Below are positions 17,001-23,478 of a stretch of DNA of 37,896 bases, one piece after another (the first letter of the stretch is position 1; every line of letters starts with the position of its first letter). The notes beneath the pieces are model-generated. The model saw only the letters and a list, made by a program, of their open reading frames with translations, searched no databases and was not told the DNA's origin. Source of the DNA: Candidatus Ozemibacter sp. (GTDB lineage: Bacteria; Muiribacteriota; Ozemobacteria; Ozemobacterales; Ozemobacteraceae); contig JASURT010000006.1 in the NCBI GenBank assembly GCA_030446435.1, positions 1 to 37,896 of the forward strand, written 5' to 3'. The translations under genes and the position numbers were made by a program.

Positions 17001-17612
17001 ATGAGCTTTAACAAGATTGTCATCGATCATGGCCTTGATGTTTTCGTCGCTGATCAATTCAACTTTGTTAACTTCGTGCGAGGTTCTGAAACCATCAAAG
17101 AAATGCACGAAAGGAACACGACTTTCAAGACTTGCCGCCTGAGAAATAAGAGCCATGTCATGAGCTTCCTGAACAGAACCTGAAGCAATAAGGCCAAATC
17201 CTGTCTGACGGGTAGCCATAACGTCACTGTGATCACCGAAGATCGACAGAGCCTGGCATGCTACAGATCGAGCCGAAACGTGAAAAACTGTTGAAGTTAA
17301 TTCACCGGCGATCTTGTACATATTCGGAATCATGAGCAAAAGCCCTTGAGAAGCAGTAAAAGTAGTGGTCAGAGCGCCGGTGGTAAGAGAACCGTGAACG
17401 GCTCCGGAGGCTCCGCCTTCAGACTGCATTTCACAAACGTGAGGAATTGTACCCCAGACGTTTTTCTGACCTGCAGCTGACCATGCATCTGCATGTTCAC
17501 CCATATTGCTGGAAGGTGTAATCGGATAAATCGCGATTACTTCGTTTGTCTTATGCGCAATAAGCGCGGTGGCTTCGTTCCCATCCATCATGGCGTAATT
17601 TTTATTTGTCAC
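14016..17612 (-). CDS. nifJ: pyruvate:ferredoxin (flavodoxin) oxidoreductase, single chain
   Basis: 1198 residues from GTG 17612, chosen because GAGGA lies 8 nt upstream and the family opens with MMDGNEA soon after; the longer frame from 17666 would begin inside the predicted leader. Domain I has YPITPSS (29-35). The two [4Fe-4S] motifs are ESCIQCGMCSMVCPHAAI (about 696-713) and EDCTGCGACVSICPAHQ (751-767). The thiamine-diphosphate domain begins with CAGCGETAYIKL (833-844), contributes the proximal-cluster cysteines, and includes GGDGWAYDIGYGG (988-1000) and VMDTEVYSNTGGQ (1015-1027). It converts pyruvate and CoA to acetyl-CoA and CO2, reducing ferredoxin, a central step in anaerobic metabolism. 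A cysteine-rich CGCSCSG near 921-927 is extra. Monocistronic, with its own promoter and terminator. Confidence 0.95.
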   Translation of the reverse strand: MTNKNYAMMDGNEATALIAHKTNEVIAIYPITPSSNMGEHADAWSAAGQKNVWGTIPHVCEMQSEGGASGAVHGSLTTGALTTTFTASQGLLLMIPNMYKIAGELTSTVFHVSARSVACQALSIFGDHSDVMATRQTGFGLIASGSVQEAHDMALISQAASLESRVPFVHFFDGFRTSHEVNKVELISDENIKAMIDDNLVKAHRDRGLNPDRPVMRGTAQNPDVYFQGRETVNKYYEEAPACVTRAMEKFAKLTGREYKLFDYIGAEDAERVIVLMGSGAETVHEVVDYLNAKGEKVGVIKVRLYRPFSPRHLVNAFPKTVKSIAVLDRTKEPGSAGEPLYIDVRNSIGEALEAKEAPFTNWPKIVGGRYGLGSKDFTPNQVIAVFDNLKQDLPKNHFTVGIIDDLAKTHLELGESIETGSPKTFSGMFYGLGSDGTVGANKDAIKIIGEKTNNNAQGYFVYDSKKSGSMTISHLRFGEDTLRCPYLISHANYVACHNYSFVEKYDMLKNLKNGGTFLLETHFGKDEIWEKLPKQTQQRLIDKKARFYIVDAINLAESIGLGNRINMIMQTCFFEISKILPREEYVKYLKEAVKKSYGRKGEDIVKMNWAAIDKALENLTEVKVPEKVTASEGLKPAMTLKNAPKFVGDVLEPILAGRGDDITVGQMPEDGSFPTATSQYEKRNVGIRMPIWDTESCIQCGMCSMVCPHAAIRTKVYQPSLLEKAPKTFKSCKAKGFKEDLSFTVQVAPEDCTGCGACVSICPAHQKDAEGKKLETKAINMALKDEEMRHNEAENWDFFFHQIPDPDRSLININTIKGSQYVRPLLEFSGACAGCGETAYIKLVTQICGDRLLIANATGCSSIYGGNLPTTPYCVREDGRGPVWSNSLFEDNAEFGMGMRLASDKLMEEAVELLVKAKDCGCSCSGDLKAVADKILNNPQKTQEEIETQRANVEELKKVVKDCEDAVCKRLHDMAQYLIKRSVWIIGGDGWAYDIGYGGLDHVLASGKNVKVLVMDTEVYSNTGGQMSKATPLGAVAKFAAGGKPMPKKDLGMISMTYGNIYVAKISLGANPAHALKAIIEAENYDGPAIVIAYSHCIAHGIDMGAGLQEQKKAVESGHWPLYRFNPDLIEEGKNPLNIDSKEPSLALSEYVYGENRFRMLLKSNPEASKKLIEQAQKDVKLRYNIYKQLADMKFDA

Positions 17613-17681
17613 AATCGCACTCCTCAGTTGAGTATTGATGCGGAAGCAAAAATCTTCTTCCAACATCCCAAACGCATGCTG

Positions 17682-17710
17682 ATATTAAGCCAAAAGGCAA
17701 AACAAGTCAA
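17682..17710 (-). promoter_or_regulatory. promoter of pyruvate:ferredoxin oxidoreductase
   Basis: On the minus strand, -35 TTGACT (17705-17710), a 17-bp spacer and -10 TAATAT (17682-17687). The transcript would begin near 17675, giving a leader of about 63 nt before GTG 17612. The remainder of the 17711-17826 gap has an AT-rich stretch and the 10-bp palindrome GCAAATTTGC, with no clear terminator for the gene ending at 17827. Confidence 0.7.
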
Positions 17711-17826
17711 CCTTTGCGATTAAGCGACGAACTGCCGCAAGTGGCATTTTGTAATGCTTCTACCAAAGATTGAAGCGCAAATTTGCATGACAGAAATTTG
17801 TGATTTTTTTTTCAAACTCAGGAATT

Positions 17827-18465
17827 TTATTGATTAAAAGCAGAATATCTCTGGTGAGTGCAAAAAAAAGAAGGTGTTTCAAACTGAGGAGTTACTTCAA
17901 GTGCTTTTTCAAGAAATTCCAGACTTTTCAAGCCGGAAAACTTTTCTTTATTTTCGCCATAAACAGGAAGTGAAACACAAAAAGCCTTCATATCACGCAC
18001 AACCGGAATAAATTTCAAAGACCAGTTATTTTTACAACCGGAAACCGCAAAAAAAAGGATTTCCGAATCGGCAAAATTTCTTATCAATGAATCTTCCTCG
18101 GTCAGCTTTGTATCAGAAAGAAGATACAACGGCACTTCACCGTTTTCGACAATACGGTTTATCAGGGCGAATGACTGCTCGTGATCGGCCTGATCATCGA
18201 GTTCGTAAATTCTGATACCACCAAGTCTCAACAGCTTCCAGATTCGAGACTTTGCTTCTGAGGCCCTTACAACGAGAGAAAATGGACTGGTAAAAAAACG
18301 GAAAGCATTAAGCAGCCCGACCAGACCAAAGTTACGGGCAAAAACTACTTTGCATTTTCGAGGTTTCAGCTCGCTTTCGCCCCAACCTTCAAAAAGAGGA
18401 AAAAGCAGGCTGCCAAATATTCTGGCAGCCGTGCGAAAAATCAAAAATGAAATTTTATCAGACAT
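17827..18465 (-). CDS. hypothetical protein, faint lysophospholipid-acyltransferase-like layout
   Basis: 212 residues. I do not recognise it firmly. The order of elements (a hydrophobic N-terminal helix, KVVFARNFGLVGLLNAFRF, a basic WKLLRLGGIRIYEL segment, then a NGEVPLYLLSDT strand and a RNFADSEILFFAVSG stretch) recalls PlsC-type acyltransferases, but the catalytic H-x4-D and the FPEGT box are missing. It could be a degenerate member or an unrelated protein. There is no signal peptide; the N-terminal 30 residues are amphipathic or hydrophobic and may lie on the membrane. The ATG is 3 nt after the stop of the preceding gene, with no ribosome site of its own, so it is probably translated by coupling. 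It is the last gene of the floA cluster. Confidence 0.6.
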   Translation of the reverse strand: MSDKISFLIFRTAARIFGSLLFPLFEGWGESELKPRKCKVVFARNFGLVGLLNAFRFFTSPFSLVVRASEAKSRIWKLLRLGGIRIYELDDQADHEQSFALINRIVENGEVPLYLLSDTKLTEEDSLIRNFADSEILFFAVSGCKNNWSLKFIPVVRDMKAFCVSLPVYGENKEKFSGLKSLEFLEKALEVTPQFETPSFFCTHQRYSAFNQ

Positions 18466-18468
18466 GTT

Positions 18469-18978
18469 TCAGTTATTGTCGTCGCGAATTCCTGGAATTC
18501 TTTCGTAAATTCGATTGATATCGTATCTTTGCATCACTTCAGACATGATGAAAGCCTGAACCAGGTTATTTCGGTCAATTCGTGGAATATGGCGCGAAAC
18601 ATTCTGCACTTCGGCACCGAGACGCGCATCAGCTGTTTGCACCGGCTGTCTGTCGCGCCCGGTTAGAACCGGCATTTCATCATAATTTACATCCGGTCGG
18701 GGCGGCAGTTTGTCGTAATTTACATGACTCTCATCATGAGTAGCCTGCAGGGCAAATTCATTTGCGCTTTCGCGATTTCTGTTCTTTTTCTGTCGGCGGC
18801 TTTTCTTTTCAGGCTTAGGCGCGGGAGAATGCGAAGCAGCATAATTGTCTTTTTTTACAAATTCTTCTATCGAAGCCAGATCAGAAAAATCGAAATCAAG
18901 ATCTTTCTCTTGTTTCTGCTTATTCACTTCTGACCAGATAGAATAAACAATTACGATAATGATTAAAACTAATTCCAA
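18469..18978 (-). CDS. single-pass membrane protein of unknown function downstream of floA
   Basis: 169 residues with TTG start (18978) about 10 nt after GAGGGG. Residues 2-15 (ELVLIIIVIVYSIW) are a very hydrophobic membrane segment with no charged residue before it. The rest is cytoplasmic in style: an acidic part (DLDFDFSDLASIEEF), a basic run (KKSRRQKKNRNRE), a repeated VNYDKLPPRPDVNYDEMP near 86-103, and a helical C-terminus (NLVQAFIMSEVMQRYDINR). It starts 15 bp after floA, a position where membrane-microdomain operons in other bacteria also carry small anchored proteins. No family recognised; a link to the flotillin is inference from position. Confidence 0.65.
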   Translation of the reverse strand: MELVLIIIVIVYSIWSEVNKQKQEKDLDFDFSDLASIEEFVKKDNYAASHSPAPKPEKKSRRQKKNRNRESANEFALQATHDESHVNYDKLPPRPDVNYDEMPVLTGRDRQPVQTADARLGAEVQNVSRHIPRIDRNNLVQAFIMSEVMQRYDINRIYERIPGIRDDNN

Positions 18979-18993
18979 TTAACTCAACCCCTC

Positions 18994-19977
18994 TCAGCTT
19001 CTGTTAACGGGTTTCTGAGGCTCTACCAGATGAGAGAAAGATTTTCTCATATCAGTATCTGAATTGATGTTCTTCAAAGTGTAATAATCAAGGATACCCA
19101 TATTACCGTCTCTAAGTGCATCAGCAACTGCCTGCGGCACCTGAGCTTCTGCTTCAACCAGTTTTGCCTTCATTTCCTGTTCCATGGCTTTCATTTCCTG
19201 CTCTTTGGCTTCTGCCATGGCACGTCTTTCTGCGGCTTTGGCCTGGGCGATTTTCATATCTGCCTCAGACTGGTCGATCTGCAGCTTGGCGCCGATGTTT
19301 TCACCAACATCAACATCAGCGATATCAATGGAAAGGATTTCAAAAGCAGTGTTGGCATCAAGGCCTTTATCCTGAATGGTTTTGGAAATTCTGTCAGGAT
19401 TTTCGAGAATTTCTTCGTGACTTGCAGCTGAACCGATTGTGGTTACGATACCTTCACCGACACGCGCAAGAATAGTTTCTTCAGTCGCACCGCCGACCAG
19501 TTTGTTGATGTCAGCCTTAACAGTTACACGAGCGATGGCTTTAACCTGAATACCGTTTTTTGCCATGGCTGCAACCAGAGGCGTCTGAATTACTTTTGGC
19601 TTTACGCAAAGCTTAACTGCATCGAGCACGTCTCTACCTGCCAGATCGATTGCGGTTGCCTGTTTGAAAGAAAGATTGATACCGGCTTTCTGGGCCGCGA
19701 TCAATGCAGAAGCGACCTTGGAAACGTTTCCACCGGCAAGATAGTGTGATTCAAGTGCCTGCAAAGGAATTTCAATGCCGCCCTTTTTAACCATGATTGC
19801 CGGATTGATGATGGCATGCGGTGAAACCCTTCTGAATCTCATACCGATAAAATCAAGAGGATTAACCTTCACATCAGAGGCCATGGCGCTGATCCAGAGA
19901 CCCACCGGAACGAAATAGGAAAATACGAAGAATACAAAGATACCGATAACGGCACCGAAAATAATCATACCAGGCAT
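18994..19977 (-). CDS. floA: flotillin-like membrane-microdomain protein
   Basis: 327 residues, the normal FloA (YqfA) length. Residues 4-32 form the re-entrant or spanning hydrophobic segment ([27 protein letters not shown]). The SPFH-type core follows ([18 protein letters not shown], then [23 protein letters not shown]), with a Gly-rich central part and a coiled, Ala/Glu/Lys-rich region (about 233-285; [20 protein letters not shown]) that drives oligomer formation. FloA scaffolds functional membrane microdomains and influences secretion and cell-envelope enzymes. The ribosome site is AGGAGG. It follows two nfeD genes, its regular genomic partners. Confidence 0.93.
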   Translation of the reverse strand: MPGMIIFGAVIGIFVFFVFSYFVPVGLWISAMASDVKVNPLDFIGMRFRRVSPHAIINPAIMVKKGGIEIPLQALESHYLAGGNVSKVASALIAAQKAGINLSFKQATAIDLAGRDVLDAVKLCVKPKVIQTPLVAAMAKNGIQVKAIARVTVKADINKLVGGATEETILARVGEGIVTTIGSAASHEEILENPDRISKTIQDKGLDANTAFEILSIDIADVDVGENIGAKLQIDQSEADMKIAQAKAAERRAMAEAKEQEMKAMEQEMKAKLVEAEAQVPQAVADALRDGNMGILDYYTLKNINSDTDMRKSFSHLVEPQKPVNRS

Positions 19978-20026
19978 TGAAAAAAACCCTCCTGCATCTA
20001 ATAATATGCTAATGCTTTATGATTTT

Positions 20027-20056
20027 ATAATCTGACAATCTCAGGTGCAAAGTCAA
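20027..20056 (-). promoter_or_regulatory. candidate internal promoter before floA
   Basis: On the minus strand, -35 TTGACT (20051-20056), 18 bp, -10 GATTAT (20027-20032) in the 113-bp gap between the short nfeD and floA. It would allow floA to be expressed apart from the genes upstream. Confidence 0.4.
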
Positions 20057-20090
20057 GTTTGCTAAAACCCGTATAAAAAGATTTTTACTG

Positions 20091-20729
20091 TCATTCAGGG
20101 TCTTTCGCCGCAACCACAAGACGACCGCCGGTTGCTTTCACGATTTTTACCGGGGTTCCCTTTTCAAGAAATTCACAGTCTGAAATCACATCGAGACGCT
20201 CTCCCTCTACCAATGCTATTCCAGAAGGTCTAAGCATGGTCTGGGTAACACCTTCCTTGCCGACGTATCTTTTCAAGTCCTGGACCGCAATGCAACCATC
20301 TTCAACTGAAGACTCGGCTTCGAGCACAAACTTTTTACCCAGGCTGGTTTTGGGAAAATAGTAAAAGAACCAGATCAAAAGGAAAACAAGGCCGACCATT
20401 GCAGAAACGGTTGCTGCTACCGCCATGGTCATGGAAAGCTTTAAAAAAGCAAACACAAGTCCACTGCCCAGCAACAAAAGACCAATTATGCCGGCAGCAC
20501 CAAAGCCTGGTATTATTGCAATCTCCAAAAACAGAAACAAAAAGCCGCCAAGCATGAGCCCGACAATAATTGCACCCCAGGCAGGCTCTCCCGGCTCAGC
20601 GCTTTCTTTATCAACGGCCTTTTCAGCTGAAACGGCCTCAGGCAGAATTTCATTGTCGGTTTGCGCCATCGCAGGCAGGCAAAAAGAAAACAGCATAAAA
20701 AAAACTGTGACAAATACGGCTAATTTCAT
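20091..20729 (-). CDS. short NfeD-family membrane protein (no protease domain)
   Basis: 212 residues from ATG 20729 (GAGGA 8-9 nt upstream; the TTG one codon earlier is less likely). A signal peptide (1-23, ends LPAMAQ) is followed by a Glu/Ala-rich linker. Several membrane segments (about 53-70, 72-95, 98-130) have the NfeD pattern of a double-Gly-rich hairpin (FLEIAIIPGFGAAGIIGLLLLGSGLVF, recited here in parts: PGFGAAGIIG). The C-terminal OB-fold part (150-210) includes GKEGVTQTMLRPSGIALVEGERLDV in outline (LRPSGIALVEGERLDV). The short NfeD form works with SPFH proteins such as FloA. It sits 20 bp after the long nfeD, and is likely a duplicate of that gene's C-terminal half. Confidence 0.85.
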   Translation of the reverse strand: MKLAVFVTVFFMLFSFCLPAMAQTDNEILPEAVSAEKAVDKESAEPGEPAWGAIIVGLMLGGFLFLFLEIAIIPGFGAAGIIGLLLLGSGLVFAFLKLSMTMAVAATVSAMVGLVFLLIWFFYYFPKTSLGKKFVLEAESSVEDGCIAVQDLKRYVGKEGVTQTMLRPSGIALVEGERLDVISDCEFLEKGTPVKIVKATGGRLVVAAKDPE

Positions 20730-20749
20730 CAATACATCCTCAGGATCAT

Positions 20750-22084
20750 TTATTCACTCAGCTGACGAACAACGATTCTGGTGCCTTCTACCTTTCTGAC
20801 AGAAACCCGGGCACCCTTCTCTATAAAATCGCCGTCAGAAACCACATCATACCTCTCGTCACCGATCTTAACCTTTCCTGAAGGCCGGCATGGCGAAACG
20901 GCAACGCCTTCAAGACCGGTCAGATGATCGTACATATTCTGTTCAACCGCGACAAATCCTTGATCTGCGGTCATATCTTCTTTTAAGACAAATCTATCGA
21001 ACAAACTCAGTTTGGGACCCCAGAAATAGACTCCAAGCAAAAACAGCATCGAATAGGTTATGATGCTTGCAATGGCATACAAAGCAGAATAGATTCCGCC
21101 AAAGACCAGAATAATGCTGAAGCTTATCGCCAGAATACCGCTGACACCGGTAATGCCGAACCCCGGAATGACGAAGATTTCAAGCAACAAAAGAATCAGG
21201 CCGATGAGAAATAGAATCAAAGTCTCGAGACCGGCAAGATAAGCAAACAGATGTCCGCCAAAAAACAATCCGAGACAAAGAATTCCCAGCCAGCCAAACA
21301 AACCGAAGCCGGCAATAAAAAATTCGATTACCAGACACCAGAAACCAATGGTAAAAATGATCACACTGACATTAGGGTTGGTAAGCCATCTCGCCAGCCA
21401 TTCTGCCGAAGTTGGTTCGACCTTCTCGATCGTCGCACTCTCAAGGTCCATGATTCGTAGAACCGAAGACATTGAAGAAACGATCTGATCGCAGTAACCA
21501 TGCTTAAGCGCGGTTTCTGAAGTCAGGGTCAGAACACTGCCCTTTTCGCTCAATCCGGGAATGCTGGCATGATTTTTATCGACCATTGCGCCGGCGATTG
21601 CCTTAGGCCTCTTTCTCGCTTCGGCCGCAGATTCAAATTCTGCCCTGAATGCAGAAACAAATTTTTCTTCGGCAGCCTGAACCCCTGTTCCCATTAGTTT
21701 TATCGGGGTTGCCGCCCCCATTTCGCAACCGGGTTCCATGAAAATCTTATGACATGAAATCGCGACAAGGGCCGCGGCTGAAAGAGCGCGACCGCGAATA
21801 TAAGCAACTGTAGTCACTTTTGAACGCAACAGAGCATCTTTGATTTCCTGGGCTGAAGTAACCAGGCCGCCATTTGAATTGATTTCGAGTATGACCACAG
21901 TGGCTTTTTCCTGCTCAGCACGGCGTAGCATTCTTTGAATGAAAAACGACAGGCCACTATCGATGGTGTCATTTACGGGTATAAGAAGAACCGTGCCCGA
22001 TGCCTGGGCCATAGAAGCCTGCGTTGAAGCCAACAGAAGAAAAACAAGCATAACAAACCCCATGAAAACCCTTAGGGTTTTCAT
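20750..22084 (-). CDS. long NfeD-family membrane-bound ClpP-class serine protease
   Basis: 444 residues from ATG 22084, chosen because it opens a proper signal peptide (MKTLRVFMGFVMLVFLLLAS then TQASMAQ); the longer frame from 22186 would overlap rpsU and lacks a signal peptide. Alternative starts are at 22063 and 22051. The ClpP-like domain (30-210) has EINSNGGLV (67-75), GRALSAAALVAIS (98-110) with the likely nucleophile Ser102, and Lys141 as the probable general base. Four or five membrane helices (240-370) include PGFGITGVSGILAIS, and the C-terminal OB fold has CRPSGKVKIGDERYDV. Known members cleave stomatin-like proteins; here FloA, three genes downstream, is a candidate partner. The start codon is buried in a strong palindrome and has no ordinary ribosome site. 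Confidence 0.88.
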   Translation of the reverse strand: MKTLRVFMGFVMLVFLLLASTQASMAQASGTVLLIPVNDTIDSGLSFFIQRMLRRAEQEKATVVILEINSNGGLVTSAQEIKDALLRSKVTTVAYIRGRALSAAALVAISCHKIFMEPGCEMGAATPIKLMGTGVQAAEEKFVSAFRAEFESAAEARKRPKAIAGAMVDKNHASIPGLSEKGSVLTLTSETALKHGYCDQIVSSMSSVLRIMDLESATIEKVEPTSAEWLARWLTNPNVSVIIFTIGFWCLVIEFFIAGFGLFGWLGILCLGLFFGGHLFAYLAGLETLILFLIGLILLLLEIFVIPGFGITGVSGILAISFSIILVFGGIYSALYAIASIITYSMLFLLGVYFWGPKLSLFDRFVLKEDMTADQGFVAVEQNMYDHLTGLEGVAVSPCRPSGKVKIGDERYDVVSDGDFIEKGARVSVRKVEGTRIVVRQLSE

Positions 22085-22088
22085 GGGG
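22058..22088 (-). terminator. perfect palindrome after rpsU containing the nfeD start codon
   Basis: CCCCATGAAAACCC (22058-22071) and GGGTTTTCATGGGG (22075-22088) pair without a mismatch over 14 bp with a 3-nt loop. It begins 28 nt after the rpsU stop and is followed by TTTGTTATG on the minus strand. It could be a Rho-independent terminator or attenuator of rpsU with a poor T-run. It also sequesters the ATG at 22084 and the in-frame ATG at 22063 (one in each arm), so it may control initiation of the long nfeD. Confidence 0.7.
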
Positions 22089-22115
22089 CTATTAAAGCAA
22101 ATTCGTTTTGCTGAA

Positions 22116-22298
22116 TTATCTGCGACGGCGCTGTTTGCGGCGTGCTTCAGCAGCTTTTCTTTTCTGCTTTTCACTTGGTTTCTCATACGCTCTTCGGCGT
22201 TTGATTTCCTTAATTATACCAGCTTCCTGACATTTCTTCTGAAAGCGTTTAAGGGCCTTTTCCAGTGGTTCATCTTTAAGAACTTTTACTTCTGCCAT
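22116..22298 (-). CDS. rpsU: 30S ribosomal protein bS21
   Basis: 60 residues. It opens MAEVKVLKDEPLEKALKRFQ, continues with a helical body (KKCQEAGIIKEIKRRRAYEK) and ends in an arginine-rich tail (RKQRRRR), the standard bS21 form. bS21 sits near the anti-Shine-Dalgarno end of 16S rRNA and helps start translation. The ribosome site is very strong (AAGGGGGGTGA, 6 nt before ATG). It lies 53 bp after hinT and upstream of nfeD and floA; rpsU near nfeD/floA is a recurrent arrangement in several phyla. Confidence 0.95.
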   Translation of the reverse strand: MAEVKVLKDEPLEKALKRFQKKCQEAGIIKEIKRRRAYEKPSEKQKRKAAEARRKQRRRR

Positions 22299-22351
22299 TT
22301 TATGTCACCCCCCTTCTGAATCTATCAGATAGAGGCATTACCTCGTAAATA

Positions 22352-22693
22352 TCAGCCTGGGGGCCAGGTCATTGCCCGTTTTCCCATCACGTGAAAGTGA
22401 AGATGAAAAACAGTCTGACCGCCTGCCGGACCGCAATTAGAGACCACTCTGAAACCTTCATCGAGCTTCATGTCTGCCGCGATTTTCTGAATCACAGAAA
22501 AAACCTCGGCCAGCATTTTTCCGTCTGCTGCTTCTGAGCTGGTCAGTTTATCAATATGTTTAACCGGTATCACCAGAACGTGAACCGGCGCCTGAGGATT
22601 AACGTCTTTGAAAGCAACGACATTTTCATCCCGGTAGACTATTTCTGCCGGAATTTCGCCGTTGACTATCTTACAAAAAAGGCAATCGCTCAT
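22352..22693 (-). CDS. hinT: HIT-family nucleotide hydrolase (HinT-like)
   Basis: 113 residues from ATG 22693; the longer TTG frame would begin inside the -35 box. It opens MSDCLFCKIVNGEIPAE, with the CxxC of many HIT proteins, and continues with DVNPQAPVHVLVIPVKH and the histidine triad HLHFHVMG (about 100-107). HinT-type enzymes hydrolyse purine nucleoside phosphoramidates and acyl-adenylates. There is no ribosome site; a near-consensus promoter ends 9 nt before the ATG, so the mRNA is nearly leaderless. It is the first gene of the rpsU-nfeD-floA run. Confidence 0.93.
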   Translation of the reverse strand: MSDCLFCKIVNGEIPAEIVYRDENVVAFKDVNPQAPVHVLVIPVKHIDKLTSSEAADGKMLAEVFSVIQKIAADMKLDEGFRVVSNCGPAGGQTVFHLHFHVMGKRAMTWPPG

Positions 22694-22702
22694 GGTAGAC
22701 GG

Positions 22703-22732
22703 ATTGTACAATGTTCCGGCTACCCCTGTCAA
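22703..22732 (-). promoter_or_regulatory. strong promoter giving a nearly leaderless hinT mRNA
   Basis: On the minus strand, -35 TTGACA (22727-22732, perfect), an 18-bp spacer and -10 TACAAT (22703-22708, five of six). Only 9 nt separate the -10 from the hinT ATG, so transcription should start within about 0-3 nt of the initiation codon. Confidence 0.75.
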
Positions 22733-22777
22733 CTTCTTTTTTACCGCTAGAAAAGGTGTTTCTCTTCCAAGAACGTA

Positions 22778-22794
22778 CCCCTGGCGAACAGGGG
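22778..22794 (-). terminator. short hairpin directly after aphA
   Basis: CCCCTG (22778-22783) and CAGGGG (22789-22794) form a 6-bp GC-rich stem right after the stop codon at 22795. There is no T-run on the minus strand, so it may block exonucleases rather than terminate efficiently. Confidence 0.35.
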
Positions 22795-23454
22795 TTAATT
22801 TTCAGAATTTTCAAGCACTGCTTCGCCGTGCATACCGGGGTGATATTTAGATTTATTGGTAGAAAGAACAGAGCGCAAAAATCTGATAGCCCTGATTCCA
22901 ACTTCATTGGCTTCGGAAATATCAGAATCAGAATCGCCATAAAACAGCGAAATGTTATGCTTCTTAATAAAAACACCCTTGCTTGTTCTACCTGAAAAAA
23001 TAGTGTCAGGGCTGCCTTCAGGCAGATTGAAAATCTTTTTCAAAAGCTTGCTGAGAATCTCTTTTCTGGTTTCGGGGCGAGCAGTTACAAAGTAAATTCT
23101 GTCGCCGCGATTTTTATGCATTTCGATTACTTTTCTTGCTGATTCCTTGGGAATGGAAAACTTATCGAACTGACTGTTCATATCTTCCCAGAATTTGTCA
23201 TTACTCAGGGGTCTTTTGCCGTATTTATTGGTTCCGTTAATTCCATCGGTGTTTTCGAAGCCATAATAAAAACCGGGACTTGAAAAAAGAACCGTATCAT
23301 CAACATCAAAACCTACAGCGATGGGTTTGGCAGGCAGAGACTGTTCGATTTCATCGATACTTATGCTGTGGTAATAAAAATTGCCTCTGGCGAATACCGA
23401 AAGCGAAACCAGCATTAAAAATGCAAGAACTATTCTGATTCTTTTGAAATTCAT
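22795..23454 (-). CDS. aphA: class B acid phosphatase, periplasmic
   Basis: 219 residues from ATG 23454 (AAGGAG 13 nt upstream; the in-frame TTG at 23478 would contain that ribosome site, so it is rejected). A signal peptide (1-23, MNFKRIRIVLAFLMLVSLSV) targets the periplasm. The HAD/DDDD catalytic loop is GFDVDDTVLFSSPGFYYG (48-65) with nucleophile Asp50 and Asp52. Later parts KFWEDMNSQFDKFSIPKE, YFVTARPETRKE (with Thr124) and LFYGDSDSDISEA (170-182) match enteric AphA closely. These enzymes remove phosphate from nucleotides and other organic phosphates. It follows the DUF3592 gene by a short gap and is probably co-transcribed with it. Confidence 0.9.
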   Translation of the reverse strand: MNFKRIRIVLAFLMLVSLSVFARGNFYYHSISIDEIEQSLPAKPIAVGFDVDDTVLFSSPGFYYGFENTDGINGTNKYGKRPLSNDKFWEDMNSQFDKFSIPKESARKVIEMHKNRGDRIYFVTARPETRKEILSKLLKKIFNLPEGSPDTIFSGRTSKGVFIKKHNISLFYGDSDSDISEANEVGIRAIRFLRSVLSTNKSKYHPGMHGEAVLENSEN

Positions 23455-23478
23455 AATTACTTCAATACTCCTTATCAA

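Noticed and set aside
16380-17183. Long open frame (267 codons) on the plus strand opposite the pyruvate:ferredoxin oxidoreductase gene
   Set aside because: It is a shadow of a strongly conserved gene, has no ribosome site or family features, and its composition follows the opposite strand.
17613-17666. Extension of pyruvate:ferredoxin oxidoreductase to 17666
   Set aside because: The extra 18 residues do not match the family and the GTG at 17612 has an ideal ribosome site.
22085-22186. N-terminal extension of the long NfeD to 22186
   Set aside because: It overlaps rpsU in another frame and would bury the signal peptide; the ATG at 22084 gives a proper one.
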